NCBI GenBank assembly: GCA_050015355.1
Contig: JBEKBO010000173.1
Coordinates: 1 to 7,426, forward strand
Length of the DNA stretch: 7,426 nucleotides
Source: CAWBRT01 sp050015355
GTDB lineage: Bacteria; Acidobacteriota; Terriglobia; Terriglobales; Acidobacteriaceae
Direction of reading: 5' to 3'
The notes below the pieces were generated by a model. That model saw only the letters and a program-made list of their open reading frames with translations, searched no databases and was not told the origin of the DNA. The position numbers and the translations under genes were made by a program. This document shows, in pieces, positions 5,744 through 7,426 of this stretch. Within the stretch, counting starts at the first letter, position 1; the number at the start of each line of letters is the position of its first letter.

Positions 5744-6949
5744 ATGAACAATAATATGAAATCGTGGGCTTCTCGAATGGCCCTGATGGGCGCGTTTGTT
5801 TGGTGCTCCGCTACCGCCCAAGCCCAAACCGGAACTCCGATCAAGATAGGCTTTGTGACCGAACTATCCGGGCCCTGGGCGTTTATCGGTACAAACTGTG
5901 TGGCTGGCCTGAACATGGCCACCGATGAAATCAACAAGGCTGGCGGTGTGCTCAACCGGCCGCTGCAATTTATTATCAAGGATAACCAGACAAATCCGTC
6001 TTCGGCACTGGCTGCCGCACGTACTCTTGACGTCAACGACAAGGTTGCGGCTTTGAGTGGTCCCACCAATTCCGACACTTCGCTTTCCATGTACGGATAC
6101 GCGGAGCAGCAAAAGATACCGTTCCTGGTGCCGGTTGCGGCCTTCCCGCAGTTGACCAAACCGGGCACGCATTATACCTTCCGCATCGAACCGGATGCCG
6201 CCGGCTGGGGATACGCGATCGCAAAATTCATCGAACAGCAAAAGCCGGGTGCGAAAGTGGCGGTGATGTATTCCGACACCGCATTGGCGCACGCGATCGT
6301 GGCTGGATTCCAGTATCAGGCGCCGAAGTCTAAACTTTCGATTGTGTCCAGTATCCTTTTCCCGCAGGGCTCCAGCGATGCGACGGTGCAGGCGGCGCAA
6401 GTCAAAGCCACCAAGCCTGACTATGTGATCGTTATCGGCGCCGGCGCGTTTGACAACGTGTTGACCAACCAGTTGCTCGACCTCGGTATCAAGCCCCCAC
6501 AGGTCATCCACCCGTTTGGCATGACCACCCAGGTATTCGGCTGGGGAACGAGAAGTATCGGTTCGATTTATGGCACTTTCTTCGACCATGGCATGGACTC
6601 GTTGACTCCGGAAGGCAAAAGTTTCATCTCGCGTTTCGATAGCGCGAACGGCCGACCACCCTCCTATATCGAAAACTTTTGCTATAACACGGCGTATGTC
6701 TTTAAGGAAGCGCTGCAAGCGGCAGGTACCGATGATCGCGAGAAGTTGCGCAATGCACTGTCCAAGTTGAACACTAAGGAAATTACCAGCGGCGTTCCGA
6801 TCAAGTTCGACAAGAATGGCGCACGCAAGGAATACATGTATTTTATGGAAATAGTGTCGGTCAATGGCAAGCGGACTTACCAATCCAAGCAGCGTTTATA
6901 CATCGAGTGGAATCCGGAAGTCCTTCCCGTGTACGACATTATCAAGTGA
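5744..6949 (+). CDS. ABC transporter substrate-binding protein, branched-chain amino acid (Liv/HAAT) family
   Basis: This is the periplasmic receptor for a Liv-class ABC importer. It has 401 residues, usual for the family. The N-terminus MNNNMKSWASRM is followed by a hydrophobic stretch and a signal-peptidase site after SATAQA (about residue 27). Cys21 follows Trp, so this is not a lipoprotein lipobox. Family features run in order: IKIGFVTELSGPWAFIG (33-49), ATDEINKAGGVLNRPLQFII (59-78), the ligand-site region ALSGPTNSDTSLS (103-115), IPFLVPVAAFPQLT (125-138), YTFRIEPD, a second lobe with KVAVMYSD and DYVIVIGAG, and the C-terminal IKFDKNGARKEYMYFMEI. An ATG at 5756 is an alternative start. 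It lies downstream of the DapA-like enzyme and directly upstream of a LivH-like permease, so it is one part of a transport operon that continues beyond the window. Despite the family name, such receptors often bind aromatic acids, amides or other carboxylates. The ligand here is unknown. Confidence 0.93.
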   Translation: MNNNMKSWASRMALMGAFVWCSATAQAQTGTPIKIGFVTELSGPWAFIGTNCVAGLNMATDEINKAGGVLNRPLQFIIKDNQTNPSSALAAARTLDVNDKVAALSGPTNSDTSLSMYGYAEQQKIPFLVPVAAFPQLTKPGTHYTFRIEPDAAGWGYAIAKFIEQQKPGAKVAVMYSDTALAHAIVAGFQYQAPKSKLSIVSSILFPQGSSDATVQAAQVKATKPDYVIVIGAGAFDNVLTNQLLDLGIKPPQVIHPFGMTTQVFGWGTRSIGSIYGTFFDHGMDSLTPEGKSFISRFDSANGRPPSYIENFCYNTAYVFKEALQAAGTDDREKLRNALSKLNTKEITSGVPIKFDKNGARKEYMYFMEIVSVNGKRTYQSKQRLYIEWNPEVLPVYDIIK

Positions 6950-6969
6950 ATTGGCATAAGCCTCGCACC

Positions 6970-6998
6970 GCCCTGCGGGCCTAGCGCGCCCGCGGGGC
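6970..6998 (+). promoter_or_regulatory. GC-rich intercistronic hairpin between receptor and permease genes
   Basis: The arm 6970-6980 (GCCCTGCGGGC) pairs with 6988-6998 (GCCCGCGGGGC) as an 11-bp stem with one G-U pair and a 7-base loop, CTAGCGC. No T-run follows; the next bases are TCTAATTCGG. It starts 21 bases after the receptor stop and ends 21 bases before the permease ATG. As in the TRAP operon of this window, it lies where a structure would favour receptor over permease expression. It could alternatively be a weak terminator or attenuator. Confidence 0.65.
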
Positions 6999-7018
6999 TC
7001 TAATTCGGAATTTCAATT

Positions 7019-7426
7019 ATGTCCGATTCCAGTCTGCTAATTGTTCTGTCCACGCTATCAACCGGCCTGATCATGGGTGCGATTTTCTCGCTGGTTGCCG
7101 CCGGCGTGACGATCGTCTATGGCTGCGTCTGGTTGCCTAACGCCAGCAACGGCCAATTTTTTCTGCTCGCCGCGCTGGTGGTCTGGACCTTTACGTTATC
7201 CTTCGGGTGGAGCAGCCTAGCTGCGTCGCTCGCCGTGATCGTGTTGGGAGTACTGCTGGCCGTCGTGCTCGAACTGGTTTTGATTCGCCGCTTGTATAAC
7301 GCCCCCAACCGGAATGTCGCATATTTCGTCGTCACGCTCGGCCTGACACAGATCTTGTCGGGCATATTTTCATTGACTTACGCCAAGTGGAGCGATCAGT
7401 TCTCGGTGCCGCCGGTGATCGAGGGG
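7019..7426 (+). CDS. Branched-chain amino acid-type ABC transporter permease, LivH family (partial, 5' part)
   Basis: The frame opens at the ATG at 7019 and is still open at the right edge, giving 136 codons of a family of about 290 residues. The start MSDSSLLIVLS is followed by STGLIMGAIFSLVAAGVTIV, the typical first membrane segment of LivH, and VYGCVWLPNASNGQFFLLAA, which corresponds to the conserved YG-x-x-x-x-NFAHG-x-xxxGA stretch. Further hydrophobic segments follow (about residues 55-65, then AVIVLGVLLAVVLELVLIRR at 73-92), then YFVVTLGLTQILSG (102-115). In the signature, the usual FAHG reads ASNG here. It is the inner-membrane channel half partnered with the receptor upstream. The LivM- and ATPase-type genes would be expected beyond the window. 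A weak GGA at 7007-7009 is the only ribosome-site match. The class is clear even though the gene is cut. Confidence 0.88.
   Translation, partial: MSDSSLLIVLSTLSTGLIMGAIFSLVAAGVTIVYGCVWLPNASNGQFFLLAALVVWTFTLSFGWSSLAASLAVIVLGVLLAVVLELVLIRRLYNAPNRNVAYFVVTLGLTQILSGIFSLTYAKWSDQFSVPPVIEG

Noticed and set aside
5864..6883. A 339-residue open frame on the minus strand opposite the Liv-type receptor gene
   Set aside because: It is an antisense shadow: arginine- and histidine-rich, with no recognisable domain or ribosome site. The plus strand over the same bases encodes a clear receptor.
1..7426. CRISPR arrays, tRNA or rRNA genes, complete insertion sequences
   Set aside because: I saw no regularly spaced repeats, no tRNA-like cloverleaf and no transposase motifs on either strand.

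Overview
The window is a piece of a bacterial chromosome, or of a catabolic island, dedicated to uptake and breakdown of small organic acids. It contains a complete TRAP transporter, a complete periplasmic binding protein of the branched-chain amino acid (HAAT/Liv) ABC class and the first part of its permease. Sec signal peptides on both binding proteins show a Gram-negative cell. The mixture of TRAP, an orphan-style Liv SBP, a COG3618 amidohydrolase and a DapA-superfamily lyase is typical of Proteobacteria with many solute receptors, such as Burkholderiales or Rhizobiales. This placement is inferred from gene content, not from a marker gene.

Layout, left to right: (1) 1-108 is a GC-rich scrap, perhaps the 3' end of a plus-strand gene. 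(2) 150-3126 is a TRAP operon: a dctP-type binding protein, an intercistronic gap with a perfect 11-bp inverted repeat, then a fused small-plus-large membrane subunit (DctQ-DctM). This part is visibly more AT-rich than what follows. (3) 3127-3530 is a convergent gap with no gene I can support. (4) 3531-4418, minus strand, is a COG3618 amidohydrolase (lactonase-like TIM barrel). (5) 4419-4656 is a divergent control region with two palindromic or repeated operator-like sites. (6) 4657-5610 is a dihydrodipicolinate synthase/N-acetylneuraminate lyase superfamily enzyme that keeps the Schiff-base lysine but has lost the usual substrate-carboxylate motif. (7) 5744-6949 is a Liv-type substrate-binding protein, a GC-rich hairpin follows, and (8) a LivH-like permease starts at 7019 and runs off the right edge.

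Probable joint role (inference): TRAP and ABC systems import one or more carboxylates or keto-acid/lactone-type compounds. The amidohydrolase opens a lactone or similar ring and the lyase cleaves or dehydrates a 2-keto acid. The substrate cannot be named from sequence.

I found no clearly new system. The most useful second-look items are the hairpin that buries one candidate start codon of the DctQM fusion, the matching hairpin after the other binding-protein gene, the atypical active-site loop of the DapA-like enzyme, the Asp-to-Asn change in the amidohydrolase GSDxP motif and the divergent operator region.
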